A DNA stretch of 64,000 bases, taken from positions 496,001 to 560,000 of the forward strand of contig NZ_CP027657.1 in assembly GCF_003008615.1 (NCBI RefSeq). Reading direction: 5' to 3'. This DNA is from Pseudomonas mendocina. Lineage in GTDB: Bacteria; Pseudomonadota; Gammaproteobacteria; Pseudomonadales; Pseudomonadaceae. A model generated the notes under the pieces. The model had not been told where the DNA came from. It saw only the letters and a program-made list of their open reading frames with translations, and did no database searches. Position numbers and translations under genes: made by a program. This document shows, in pieces, positions 43,204-52,599 of this stretch; position 1 is the first letter of the stretch; each line of letters begins with the position of its first letter.

Positions 43204-44349
43204 TTACTCGCTCGCCAACCCCAGGCGCAGCAACTGCCCTTTCGGCGCATCCGTCAGCACGTAGATATAGCCGTCCGGCCCTTGCCGCACGTCGCGCACG
43301 CGTGCGTTGAGCGACTCAAGCAAACGTTCCTCATGGACAATCTTGTCGCCATCGAGCTGCAGGCGTATCAGCGCCTGGCCCGAAAGCGCGCCAATGAACA
43401 GATTGTGCTGCCAGGCCGGGAAACGCTCGGCATCGTAGAACGCCATGCCGCTGATAGCCGGCGACTTTTCCCAGACATGATGCGGCGGCTCGGTGCCTTC
43501 GACAGTCTTGCCCTTGGCCTCGGGAATCGCCAGCATCGAGTAGTTCACCCCATGAGTCGCCAGCGGCCAGCCGTAGTTCTTGCCGGCTTCGGGAATATTG
43601 ATTTCATCGCCACCACGCGGACCGTGCTCGTGCGTCCACAGGCGACCGCTCCAGGGGTTGAGCGCCGCGCCCTGCTGGTTGCGATGGCCGTATGACCAGA
43701 TTTCATCGCGGGCACCATCGCGACTCAGGAACGGGTTGTCATCGGGAATGCGTCCATCAGGGAAAATACGCACCAGCTTGCCCTGCAGCTTGTCGAGATC
43801 CTGAGCGGTGGGACGATCATTGTTGTCACCCAGGGCGATGAACAGGTGGCCGTCACGGTCGAACACCAGGCGCGAACCGAAGTGCGTACCGCTCGACAGC
43901 TTGGGCTGCTGACGGAAGATCACCTCGAAATCCTCCAGCGCCGTGGCATCGGCCGACAGTTTGCCACGCCCAACAGCCGTACCCGCCGCCCCGTCACCCG
44001 CCTCGGCAAAGGACAGATAGACCAGTCGATCCGTGGCGAAATCAGGCGACAGCACCACATCGAGCAAACCACCCTGCCCCACGGCGAAGACTTCCGGTAC
44101 ACCGCGCAGCGGCTCGGACACTTCACCTTCGGCGCTTACCCGGCGCAACGCACCTGGCCGTTCACTGACCAGATAACCCTGCCCGTCCGGCAGAAAGGCC
44201 ACGGCCCAGGGGTTGGCCAGGCCTTCGGCAACGGTGTGGACGCTCAGCGACCCCAGCTCGGTGGACTGCTGCCGGTCTTCGGCGAAGCTGTACTGACAAC
44301 CGAACGAGGCGAGCAAAGCAAAGGCAGCAAGTGGCTTGAGGCGCGGCAT
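43204..44349 (-). CDS. PQQ-dependent soluble aldose sugar dehydrogenase-like protein
   Basis: A 381-residue periplasmic protein with a signal peptide (about 1-23) and the six-bladed propeller of the glucose/sorbosone dehydrogenase family (YliI/sGDH). Motifs include LANPWAVAFLPDGQGYLVSERPG, GGLLDVVLSPDF, FIALGDNNDR and THEHGPRGGDEIN. It would oxidise aldose sugars with PQQ. The ATG at 44349 has GGAG eight bases upstream. No partner gene is adjacent. Confidence 0.87.
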   Translation of the reverse strand: MPRLKPLAAFALLASFGCQYSFAEDRQQSTELGSLSVHTVAEGLANPWAVAFLPDGQGYLVSERPGALRRVSAEGEVSEPLRGVPEVFAVGQGGLLDVVLSPDFATDRLVYLSFAEAGDGAAGTAVGRGKLSADATALEDFEVIFRQQPKLSSGTHFGSRLVFDRDGHLFIALGDNNDRPTAQDLDKLQGKLVRIFPDGRIPDDNPFLSRDGARDEIWSYGHRNQQGAALNPWSGRLWTHEHGPRGGDEINIPEAGKNYGWPLATHGVNYSMLAIPEAKGKTVEGTEPPHHVWEKSPAISGMAFYDAERFPAWQHNLFIGALSGQALIRLQLDGDKIVHEERLLESLNARVRDVRQGPDGYIYVLTDAPKGQLLRLGLASE

Positions 44350-44432
44350 TGTGGCATCTCCATGCGTCAGACAAGCGGCCATAGTGCAACAGCCGCCCAA
44401 AGCCAGCAGCCCTGCAAAAGTTTCCTCAGGTT

Positions 44433-45161
44433 TCAGTCCGTCAGGTAGCGCTGCTCGATACGCCGGTACTCGCCAGACTCACGCAAGATTCGCAGCCCCC
44501 GGTCGAAACGCTGACGCTGTTCGGCACGGCGAAAACCGACGCGGTAAGGCGTAGGCGGGAAAATCTCGAACCAGGCCAGTGGCTGGGTCACGTCAACCTG
44601 ATCGGCAACCTCTCGGTCGAAATAGCGAATGATGCGCTTGTCTCCTACCACCACCTCGGAACGTCCGCTGTAGAGCAAACGGTTGCGATTGATCTGCAGG
44701 GCCTCTTCGCGATAGCGCGGGTTGCTCAGGGCCATGCGCTCGAACTCCGCCCCCAATAGCAGACGAGCACGCTGAAAAGCACTGACGGAGTATTGACCGA
44801 GATCGGAGATGCGCTCGATGCGATAGCCACGCTTGGCCAGTGACACCGCAACGTTGTGGTAGTGGATGTAGACGTCCGAATAGAAGGCCTCTACGCCACT
44901 GCGCTCATGAGTCGTGGCAATGGCATCGATCTCGCCGCGCCGCAGCATCAGATGCAGGCGCTCGATCGGCGCGTAGTAAGCAGTCAGCTCGAAACCCGCA
45001 TGTTGAGCGGCACGATCCACCAGCTCGTATTCCAGTCCCCGTGGCTCGCCCTCGAATACGTATGGCGGCTTGTGCGTACCGAAGCCGACATGCAGTACCT
45101 CTGCTGCAACCGTCGTACTCAGGCACGCCACCACCAAACCCAGCCACCCTCTGAGCATCAT
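44433..45161 (-). CDS. Periplasmic solute-binding protein, amino-acid type (SBP_bac_3)
   Basis: A 242-residue protein with a signal peptide (about residues 1-20, ending TTVAA) and the extracellular solute-binding family 3 fold, recognised by FGTHKPPYVFEGEPRGLEYELVDRAA. No permease or ATPase genes are near, so it may be a stand-alone sensor-like binding protein or lend to another transporter. It stands before the divergent reductase gene. Ligand unknown. Confidence 0.85.
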   Translation of the reverse strand: MMLRGWLGLVVACLSTTVAAEVLHVGFGTHKPPYVFEGEPRGLEYELVDRAAQHAGFELTAYYAPIERLHLMLRRGEIDAIATTHERSGVEAFYSDVYIHYHNVAVSLAKRGYRIERISDLGQYSVSAFQRARLLLGAEFERMALSNPRYREEALQINRNRLLYSGRSEVVVGDKRIIRYFDREVADQVDVTQPLAWFEIFPPTPYRVGFRRAEQRQRFDRGLRILRESGEYRRIEQRYLTD

Positions 45162-45305
45162 CTATCCCGTTATCGATCCCGGCAGAGCATAGACGGCTCA
45201 AGGTGGTCATCACCAGAGTGGATGCCAACTGATTCATTCCGCTTTGCCCTATCGCAGCTAGACTGGCTCCACGCATTTTGCGCCTGCTTTCAGGAGACCA
45301 AGCCC

Positions 45306-46283
45306 ATGCTCAAAGCCGAATACCAACACCGTGGCCCGGTGCCGCAAGACGTCATCAGCGCAGTGCCGTTGCAACTGCCGGAACCTGCCGCTGGGCAAGT
45401 CCGGGTCAAGGTACTGGCTGCACCGATCAACCCTTCCGATGTGCTGACCCTGACGGGCGCCTACGGCATGCTGCCACCACTGCCGGCCATTGGCGGCAAC
45501 GAAGGTGTCGGCAAGGTCGAGGCGCTCGGTGAAGGCGTCAGCCACTTCAAGGTCGGCCAGACCGTGCTGCTGCCGGTTGGCTGTGGCACCTGGGTCACAG
45601 CCCTGAATGCTCCGGCGGACAAACTGATTCCGCTGCCGGATGCCGACCCGCTGCAACTGGCGATGCTCACCGTCAACCCGCCGACCGCCTCGTTGCTGCT
45701 CAGCGAATTCGTCGACCTCAAGCCTGGCGACTGGGTGATCCAGAACGCCGCCAACTCGGGCGTCGGCAGCTACCTGATCCAGCTGGCCAAGCTGCGCGGC
45801 TTCAAGACCATCAACGTGGTGCGCCGTGAGTCGGCTGTTGCCGCAGTAGAAGCCGAAGGTGGCGACCTGGTGCTGGTCGATGGCCCGGATCTGGCCAAAC
45901 GCGTACGCGTAGCCACGGGCGGCGCCGAAGTGCGCCTGGGCATCGATGCGGTCGGCGGTGTCAGTACCGACAACCTGGCAGCCACGCTGGCCAACGGTGG
46001 CGTACTGGTGAACTACGGCATGATGAGCGGCCAGGCCTGCCAGGTATCGCCGGCCTCGTTCGTGTTCCGCGACGTGACACTGCGTGGCTTCTGGCTGGCC
46101 AAGTGGTTCCAGCAAGCCAACCAGGCGCAACAGATGAAGGTGTTCGGTGAACTGGTGCAGTTGATCGCCAGCGGCAAGCTGAAGACCCGCGTCGCGGCCA
46201 CCTATGACCTGGCACATATCAAGGATGCCGTGGCGGCAGCCGCCAGCGGCGAGCGTGACGGCAAGATCCTGTTGGTGCCCTGA
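45306..46283 (+). CDS. MDR-family zinc-free dehydrogenase (enoyl/quinone reductase-like)
   Basis: A 325-residue medium-chain dehydrogenase without the zinc ligands of alcohol dehydrogenase. The NADP-binding part is QNAANSGVGSYLIQLAKLRGFKTINVVRR (about residues 144-172), typical of trans-2-enoyl-CoA reductases (ETR/MECR-like) and quinone reductases. AGGAGA precedes the ATG at 45306; a longer open frame to the left overlaps the divergent solute-binding gene. A GCGCCCTAC-GTAGGGCGC hairpin follows. Confidence 0.86.
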   Translation: MLKAEYQHRGPVPQDVISAVPLQLPEPAAGQVRVKVLAAPINPSDVLTLTGAYGMLPPLPAIGGNEGVGKVEALGEGVSHFKVGQTVLLPVGCGTWVTALNAPADKLIPLPDADPLQLAMLTVNPPTASLLLSEFVDLKPGDWVIQNAANSGVGSYLIQLAKLRGFKTINVVRRESAVAAVEAEGGDLVLVDGPDLAKRVRVATGGAEVRLGIDAVGGVSTDNLAATLANGGVLVNYGMMSGQACQVSPASFVFRDVTLRGFWLAKWFQQANQAQQMKVFGELVQLIASGKLKTRVAATYDLAHIKDAVAAAASGERDGKILLVP

Positions 46284-46300
46284 AGCCTCCAGCGCGTGGT

Positions 46301-46459
46301 GCGCCCTACTCCCGTAGGGCGCGCCCCATACCCCCGCTTCCCCCGATAGGGACGTAATGCGTAGCACCAACCCTGCTACCGCTGACTAGCGGCGTACGGC
46401 CTGCGGCGAGTACGCCCTGCGCGGGGGGACGCCGCTGCGTAGGGTGTGCCACGCACACC
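46301..46459. repeat. Cluster of GTAGGGYG-family hairpin repeats
   Basis: Three hairpins lie between the convergent reductase and MFS genes: GCGCCCTAC/GTAGGGCGC at 46301-46322, GGCGTAC/GTACGCC at 46391-46416, and GGTGTGC/GCACACC at 46443-46459. They are intergenic repeat elements and probably include terminators for both genes. Confidence 0.7.
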
Positions 46460-46470
46460 GTGCTCACTCT

Positions 46471-47799
46471 CTATGCCGGAACCGCCCCGGCCAAGCCCTC
46501 ACGCATCCGTAGCGCGTCGCGCTGGAAGCAGCGCGACGCCTGCAGCAATGCCAACAGAGTCAGGAACAACGCAACCGGGATCAGCACCATCGCGTCATGC
46601 AGGCCAGCGGCCTTGAACGCCTCGCTCATCTCGCTGGCACCGGCTGCGTGCATGGCTGCCTGCGCGTAATGATCCGACAGCCAGCCCACCGCCAGCGGAC
46701 CGAGGCCCCCACCCAGCAGGTATAGGCCGGCGAAGAACAGCGCCATGGCCGTGGCCCGCAGGCGCGGCTCGATCACATCCTGGATCGCCGTGTAGACGCA
46801 GGTATAGAAGTTGTAGGAGAACAGCCAGCCCAGGCTGAATACCCCGACGAACACTGCCGTATCGATTCGTCCTGCGCTTAGCGCCCAACCGGTGCAGACG
46901 CAGGCCACCAGCATGCTGAGGGCGGCGAACAGCAGCCGGCCGTTGTGCCAGCGCTGATGTACCTTGTCGGCGATCCAGCCCCCTGCCGTCAGACCGACCA
47001 GCCCGGTGAGCCCGACGATCACGCCAGTGGCCATTGCCGCATCCTGCAGGCCCAGGCCGAAGTAGCGTTGCAGCATCGGCACCATGAACGAGTTGCAGGC
47101 GTAGGCGGCGAAGTTGAACGCCAGGCCCGCCAGTACCAGCCACCAGAAGGTGCGGATTGCCAGCACCGTGCGCAGCGGCTTCTCCACTGGCGCGCTGCTG
47201 ACGCGAGTGACCTCCGCCGCACCACGTGCCGGCTCGCGAATGAAGAACAGGAACAGCGCCAGAATCAGCCCCGGCACGGCGGCGATCAGAAACGGCGCGC
47301 GCCAGCTGCCGAATGCCTGAACCATGGCGCCGATGGTGAAGAACGCCAGCAACAACCCCAGCGGCAGGCCGAGCATGAAGAGGCCCATGGCCCGTGAGCG
47401 CTTGTGGGCAGGAAACAGGTCGCCGATCAGCGAGTTGGCCGCCGGTGCATAGCTGGCCTCACCGATGCCCACGCCCATGCGAATCAGCAGAAAGCTCCAG
47501 AAATTCCAGGCCATGCCGTTGAGCGCTGTCAGGCCACTCCAGGCCGCCAGGCCCCAGCCCATGATCTTGCGCCGCGCGCCGGTATCGGCCATCCGCCCGA
47601 GCGGAATGCCGGCCAGGGCATAGACGATGGTGAAAGCGGTGCCGATCAGGCCGAGCTGCAAATCGCTCAGGCTCCACTCCAGGCGTATCGGCTCGATGAT
47701 GATGGCGGGAATGGTGCGATCGAAGAAGTTGAACAGGTTGGCAAGGAAAAGCAGGAACAGAATGCGCCAGGCATTCGTGGCTTGCTGATTGGGCTGCAT
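46471..47799 (-). CDS. Spinster-type MFS transporter
   Basis: A 442-residue major facilitator of the spinster family. The N-terminal LLFLANLFNFFDRTIPAIIIEPI and the LGRMADTGARRKIMGWGLAAWSGLTALNG loop are typical, and there are 12 membrane segments. Members in proteobacteria transport organic acids or lipids, and the substrate is not predictable. It is divergent from the tubulin-like gene across a 230-bp spacer. Confidence 0.86.
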   Translation of the reverse strand: MQPNQQATNAWRILFLLFLANLFNFFDRTIPAIIIEPIRLEWSLSDLQLGLIGTAFTIVYALAGIPLGRMADTGARRKIMGWGLAAWSGLTALNGMAWNFWSFLLIRMGVGIGEASYAPAANSLIGDLFPAHKRSRAMGLFMLGLPLGLLLAFFTIGAMVQAFGSWRAPFLIAAVPGLILALFLFFIREPARGAAEVTRVSSAPVEKPLRTVLAIRTFWWLVLAGLAFNFAAYACNSFMVPMLQRYFGLGLQDAAMATGVIVGLTGLVGLTAGGWIADKVHQRWHNGRLLFAALSMLVACVCTGWALSAGRIDTAVFVGVFSLGWLFSYNFYTCVYTAIQDVIEPRLRATAMALFFAGLYLLGGGLGPLAVGWLSDHYAQAAMHAAGASEMSEAFKAAGLHDAMVLIPVALFLTLLALLQASRCFQRDALRMREGLAGAVPA

Positions 47800-47983
47800 G
47801 GCAACGTCTCTTTTTTGTTGTCCGCGTGCGGCCTACAACGGTGGCGCCTACCTTGGCAGCACCAGCCAAACGCTGGGACGGGCAATCTAGAGGCTTTGCC
47901 CGGCGTTGTCTGCGACCATTCGCTAGGTTTATGCAGATCGATGGTGACCGATGCCAATCTGCCTCATATCCGGCCGGAATAAG

Positions 47984-48004
47984 GCACGGTGCTTTTTTCC
48001 GTGC
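47984..48004. promoter_or_regulatory. Hairpin in the leader of the tubulin-like gene
   Basis: GCACGG (47984-47989) and CCGTGC (47999-48004) flank a T-rich loop, 25 bp before the gene start. A second perfect palindrome TCCGGCCGGA is at 47969-47978. One of these may be an operator or an RNA regulatory hairpin. Confidence 0.35.
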
Positions 48005-48029
48005 TAGAACCAATGGGGTTGGTCATTTT

Positions 48030-50246
48030 ATGGCCAACAGCCAACACCCCACTGACTCGCCCGGACTGTCACCGATGAAAACTAAAAAAGACGCCGTAGC
48101 CCCCGCCAAGGAAGCCACCCTGGCCGATCTCGCCGACACCCTGCTGGCGCCACCCGCGCTGCCGGTGCACAGCGACAGCGGCGAGCAGTACCTGTACTTC
48201 ACCGAACGCGACATCGAACGCATCCTCGATAACCTCGATGGCCTGCGTAACCTGGTGTTTCCTCTCGGTGAACCGCTGGACGACAGCGAGTCCAGCCGCA
48301 TCCAGCAGTTTCCCTCGGTGTGCCTGATCGGTCTCGGCCGCTGCGGCTCGAACATCGCCCTGGACGTCGCCTCCCTGGTCTACAACGCGCGCCAGTTCTA
48401 TCTGGAGGAGTTTCACAGCGAAGCCACCGCCGCCATCGAGCAGGCCTCGCGCCCCAGCCGCTGGATTCGCAGCAACCTGCTGCGTACGCCGAGCAAGAGC
48501 AGCAAACCGGTATTCCTGATCGAACCGCTGGTGATGCTCGGGGATCTGGACAAGGACATCGAAGGGCGCATCCGCTTTTCCCGCAAAGGAGAAACCAGCG
48601 GCTTTCTCAACGACTACAGCAAGATGAAGATCATGGATCTGTCCGAGGTGCATGCCGGCGGGGCCGGCAACGCGCCGATACTCGGTCAGTACCTGGCCAA
48701 GATCATCCTCAACAAGGACACCCAGCGTTTCACCAACGAGGACTGGAAGTTCATCCACAGCTACCTGATCGACTCCTGCGGGATCAAAGCCAACCAGTCA
48801 CGCCTGTACTTCTACATCTTCAGCGCCGGTGGCGGTACTGGCTCGGGCATGGCCTCGGAGTTTGGCCTGGCGCAGCAGTTCGCCTACATGAGCAAGACCT
48901 TCGACAGCAAGGCACCGGACGACAGCGAGGGCGAGCGCGACCGGGGCTTCGTCTTCGAACCGATTTTCACTAGTGGCATCTGCATCCTGCCGAACATCTC
49001 CGACCAGCGCAGCGAGATGTCCGAAGCGCTGCACATCAATGCCGGGCGTCTGCTGTGCAAGTACCTGGCCGAGGAATGGGACTTCTCCTACAACTTCGAC
49101 AACGAGCAGAGCAGCGCCGAAAGCGTGATGCGCCGCATCCGCCCATGGAACGCCATGATGCTGATCTCCAACGACATCATGCGCTACGCCGAAGAGAGCG
49201 GTGACGGCAGTATCCACAACCTCGACGTAACGGCCATGGAGCGCCATGCCAACCAGTACATCTCGCAGCAGATCTTCAACATTCTTACCGCCCAGGCAGT
49301 AACCAGCGACTACGACCAGAACTACTTCCGCCGCGCCGGCATCGACATCGGCGAAACCATCCGCCTCGACGCCAACGACCTGTTCATGAGCCTGGCCGGC
49401 CCGGTGGCCGTGGCCTATGCCGAGTCCGTGGTGCCCGAACAGCCGGCTCAGCTCTCGGAGAAATTTCGCGTGCTGGACAAGGAACAGCACCCACCGCGAC
49501 TGAACATCGACGACCTGTTCTTCCGCTCCATCGACCTGCCGCACTTCAATAAGGTCACCCAGGCCATCGAAGGTATCAGCCTGCTACCGATCGAATCCAA
49601 GCGCTATCGCCAGGCGCTCGAGCAATACAAGTCCAGCGGCTACGACGCCACCCAGTTGAGCGACCTGCACTTCTTCAAGAACTGTTCCTCGGTGGTGTCC
49701 ATCGTCTCGCTGCCCAAGGACTACAAGCTGTCGTACATGGATCTGAACCGGCTCAAGACCCACCTCAACAACCTCTTCCCCAACACCACGCTCAAGCGCT
49801 ACGCACTGGTGATCGGCGCCTCGGCCAACCTGTCGCTGACCACCCTGATCGTCAAGAGCCCGTGCCTGTCGGACGACTTCCTGACCTTGATCGTCGCCTA
49901 CATCAAGCGCTGCTTCGCCCGCGACCAGTACCGCTTTGACGACAGCCTGGACGACGCCATGCTCGATTTCATCGTCGCCGAACGCTTCAACGAGGCACAG
50001 CTCGACAGCATGCTCAACGAATACGAAGACCCGGCGAAGATCCTCGACACCAACTGGTATGCGATCAAACCGATGTACGAGAAGAAGTACCGTGAACTGA
50101 TCCATGACGCTGAGAAGTTCGTCTCGATCAACGACATCCGTCTATCGCGCGAAAGCGTCAAGCAGGCGATCAAATACCTGCGCGAGATTTACCGCCATCG
50201 CATCGGCAAAACCCGGGTAATTTCGCTCAACGACTACGGGAAATAG
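48030..50246 (+). CDS. Large tubulin/FtsZ-superfamily GTPase-like protein
   Basis: A 738-residue protein with no signal peptide or membrane span. After a 95-residue extension comes CLIGLGRCGSNIA (98-110), like the FtsZ/tubulin T1 loop. HAGGAGNAPILG (209-220) suits T3 and AGGGTGSGMASEFG (266-279) is the tubulin signature T4. SND (380-382) could be a T6-side Asn, and RLDANDLFMSLA (445-456) resembles the catalytic T7 loop of FtsZ (NVDFADV). These suggest GTP binding and perhaps polymerisation. It is much longer than FtsZ or TubZ and resembles the FtsZ-like/Tubulin_2 families proposed for membrane remodelling. No partner gene is coupled; a c-di-GMP enzyme gene follows 65 bp later. I chose the ATG at 48030; 48075 is possible. 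Confidence 0.75.
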   Translation: MANSQHPTDSPGLSPMKTKKDAVAPAKEATLADLADTLLAPPALPVHSDSGEQYLYFTERDIERILDNLDGLRNLVFPLGEPLDDSESSRIQQFPSVCLIGLGRCGSNIALDVASLVYNARQFYLEEFHSEATAAIEQASRPSRWIRSNLLRTPSKSSKPVFLIEPLVMLGDLDKDIEGRIRFSRKGETSGFLNDYSKMKIMDLSEVHAGGAGNAPILGQYLAKIILNKDTQRFTNEDWKFIHSYLIDSCGIKANQSRLYFYIFSAGGGTGSGMASEFGLAQQFAYMSKTFDSKAPDDSEGERDRGFVFEPIFTSGICILPNISDQRSEMSEALHINAGRLLCKYLAEEWDFSYNFDNEQSSAESVMRRIRPWNAMMLISNDIMRYAEESGDGSIHNLDVTAMERHANQYISQQIFNILTAQAVTSDYDQNYFRRAGIDIGETIRLDANDLFMSLAGPVAVAYAESVVPEQPAQLSEKFRVLDKEQHPPRLNIDDLFFRSIDLPHFNKVTQAIEGISLLPIESKRYRQALEQYKSSGYDATQLSDLHFFKNCSSVVSIVSLPKDYKLSYMDLNRLKTHLNNLFPNTTLKRYALVIGASANLSLTTLIVKSPCLSDDFLTLIVAYIKRCFARDQYRFDDSLDDAMLDFIVAERFNEAQLDSMLNEYEDPAKILDTNWYAIKPMYEKKYRELIHDAEKFVSINDIRLSRESVKQAIKYLREIYRHRIGKTRVISLNDYGK

Positions 50247-50311
50247 GCGGTCTGGGGCGTGCTTGTGCTTCACTGAGTAGGGCACGCTAGCCACTGCCAA
50301 GCGGGGTGACT

Positions 50312-52492
50312 ATGGAAGGACTTTCGATCCGCTTTCTCGCTGATCTGCCCGAGCAGGGCCAACTCCTGCTCGACTGCAGCCATGATCCCTGGCTGGTGTT
50401 GCTGTCGTACGTCATCGCCAGCGTCGGCAGTCTCAGCACACTGACCATCGCCAAGCACCTCGATCATGTACAGAGACGCAGCATGCGCCTGGCTTGGGGC
50501 CTAGTTGGTGGCTTGTGCCTGGCGGGCGCAATCTGGTCCATGCACTTCATCGGCATGCTGGCCTTCCAGGCGCCTGTCGCCATCCGTTATGACCTGGCCA
50601 CCACCGTGCTGTCGTTACTGGTAGCCCTGGCTGCCGCCCTGCTCGCCTTGTACTGCATGGCCATGCCACGCCCCGGCTTGGATCGGCAGCTACTGGCCGC
50701 CGTGATCATCGGCCTGGGCATCACCGCCATGCATTACAGCGGCATGGCAGCGATCCGCTCACAGGCCCAAGCCTACTACCACGGTGGCCTGTTCACCCTG
50801 TCCATCGTCATCGCCATCAGTGCCAGCTTTGCCGCGCTGCAACTAAACCGCTACGTACGCTACGGTTCATCGCGCCGTCAGCGCTGGCTGAAATATTCCG
50901 CAGCCCTGGTGATGGGGGCAGCCATCGCCGCGATGCACTACACGGGCATGGCCGCGCTGCATCTGGTGGTGCCGGATGGCACGGCCCTGGAGTTGCGCAG
51001 CGCCGATAACAGCGTGCAACTGGTCGTGATCGTAGCCTCGATCACCCTGCTGATCCTCACCTTGAGCCTGGCCGCCGCCTGGGCCGGACGCAAGCTGGAC
51101 GACAAGGAGCGCGACCTGCAGCGGGTCAACAACCTGCTGGTACAACTTGATCAGGCCAAGGCCTCGTTGGAACAGGTAGCGCACTTCGATCCGCTGACAG
51201 AGCTGCTCAACCGCCGTGGTTTCAATCGGGTATTCGCTGCCACGCTGGAGGAACATGCCGTCACCGGACGCACCCTGGCGGTGATGTTTCTCGATATCGA
51301 TCACTTCAAACGCATCAACGACACCCTCGGTCACGATGCCGGTGACGAACTGCTGCGCGTCGTGGCGCAACGCATCCGCGCCGCGCTGCGTGAACGCGAC
51401 ATCATCGCCCGCTTCGGTGGCGATGAGTTCTGCGTGGTCGCCAGCCTCGACAGCAATGCCGACCCGCGCGCGCTGGCCAACCGAATGCTGGAACAGATGA
51501 AGGAGCCGATCAGCCTGGCCGGGCGCAAGATCGTGATGACCACCAGCGTCGGCATCAGCCTGTTCCCACAAGATGGCAGCAGCGCCGACGAACTGCTCAA
51601 GCACGCCGACCTGGCGCTCTATCAATCCAAGGGCAGCGGACGCAACGTGGTGCATTTCTTCAATCCGCACCTGAAACAGAAGGCCTCGTTCGAGCTGCAA
51701 CTGGAAGAGGATCTGCGCCAGGCATTGCAGCAGGATCACGGCCTGACCCTGTTCTACCAGCCGATCATCGACCTGAGCAGCGGCGCGCTGAGCAAGCTCG
51801 AAGCTCTGGTGCGCTGGCATCATCCGCAACATGGGTTGCTCACGCCCGAGCGCTTCATCGCCGTTGCCGAAGCCAATGGTTTCATCGACCAGCTCGACAA
51901 CTGGGTGCTACGCCGCGCCTGCCTCGACCTCAACAGCCTGGATCAGATGGGCTACCCAGGCCTGAAGATCGCCGTCAACTGCTCGGCCCTGAATCTGGCT
52001 AACGACCAATTACCCGGCCGCATCGAGCAGTTGCTCAACGCCACCGACTGCCCCGCTCAGTGCCTGGAGTTGGAGGTGACCGAAAGCGCGCTGCTGAGCA
52101 ACATCAACCGCGCCATTGGGCTGCTGGAAAACATTCGTGCACTGGGCGTGAGCCTGTCCATCGACGACTTCGGTACTGGCTATTCGTCCCTTGCCTATCT
52201 GCGTCGCCTGCCGCTGGACACACTGAAGGTCGACCGCTCCTTCATTCAGGACATTGCCGATTCGAACCAAGATCGTGAAATCGTCCACGCCATCATCGCC
52301 ATGGCCCACGCCCTGCATCTGAAGGTGGTGGCCGAAGGCGTGGAAACCGCCGAACAGTTGGCGTTCCTGCAGGAACGCGGTTGCGATCAGGTACAGGGCT
52401 ATCTGTTCAGCAAACCGGTGCCACTGGAGGAGATCGTCACCCTCTTCCCGCCACATTACCGCCCGCTGGAGCGCGTGGGCACGAGGTTCTGA
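50312..52492 (+). CDS. MHYT-GGDEF-EAL c-di-GMP enzyme (NbdA/MucR type)
   Basis: A 726-residue inner-membrane protein. Seven membrane segments form an MHYT sensor domain with SMHFIGM, AMHYSGM and AMHYTGM motifs, believed to bind copper and sense NO or oxygen. Then comes a GGDEF domain (GGDEF intact, with inhibitory-site RERD five residues before) and an EAL domain with EAL, the ETES-like glutamate region, DDFGTGYSSL and KVVAEGVET all intact. Both synthesis and hydrolysis of c-di-GMP are therefore possible. The layout matches NbdA (PA3311) and MucR (PA1727); position near rapA favours NbdA. GGGGTG precedes the ATG at 50312. Confidence 0.87.
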   Translation: MEGLSIRFLADLPEQGQLLLDCSHDPWLVLLSYVIASVGSLSTLTIAKHLDHVQRRSMRLAWGLVGGLCLAGAIWSMHFIGMLAFQAPVAIRYDLATTVLSLLVALAAALLALYCMAMPRPGLDRQLLAAVIIGLGITAMHYSGMAAIRSQAQAYYHGGLFTLSIVIAISASFAALQLNRYVRYGSSRRQRWLKYSAALVMGAAIAAMHYTGMAALHLVVPDGTALELRSADNSVQLVVIVASITLLILTLSLAAAWAGRKLDDKERDLQRVNNLLVQLDQAKASLEQVAHFDPLTELLNRRGFNRVFAATLEEHAVTGRTLAVMFLDIDHFKRINDTLGHDAGDELLRVVAQRIRAALRERDIIARFGGDEFCVVASLDSNADPRALANRMLEQMKEPISLAGRKIVMTTSVGISLFPQDGSSADELLKHADLALYQSKGSGRNVVHFFNPHLKQKASFELQLEEDLRQALQQDHGLTLFYQPIIDLSSGALSKLEALVRWHHPQHGLLTPERFIAVAEANGFIDQLDNWVLRRACLDLNSLDQMGYPGLKIAVNCSALNLANDQLPGRIEQLLNATDCPAQCLELEVTESALLSNINRAIGLLENIRALGVSLSIDDFGTGYSSLAYLRRLPLDTLKVDRSFIQDIADSNQDREIVHAIIAMAHALHLKVVAEGVETAEQLAFLQERGCDQVQGYLFSKPVPLEEIVTLFPPHYRPLERVGTRF

Positions 52493-52520
52493 CCTCCGTC
52501 ACCGGCGCACCATCGGCACT

Positions 52521-52599
52521 GTAGGGTGCGCCATGCGCACCGAGCCAAATTGATACAACCGAGAACCATGCGAACCGCGGTGCGCACAGCGCACCCTAC
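52521..52599. repeat. GTAGGGTGCGC inverted repeat pair
   Basis: GTAGGGTGCGCCATGCGCAC at 52521 and its inverted partner ending GCGCACCCTAC at 52599 form a BIME-like pair. The second unit contains the stop codon of the hyi gene (52596-52598). Confidence 0.7.

Noticed and set aside
45258..46370. 370-codon minus-strand frame opposite the reductase gene
   Set aside because: Antisense of the MDR-family reductase; no family features.
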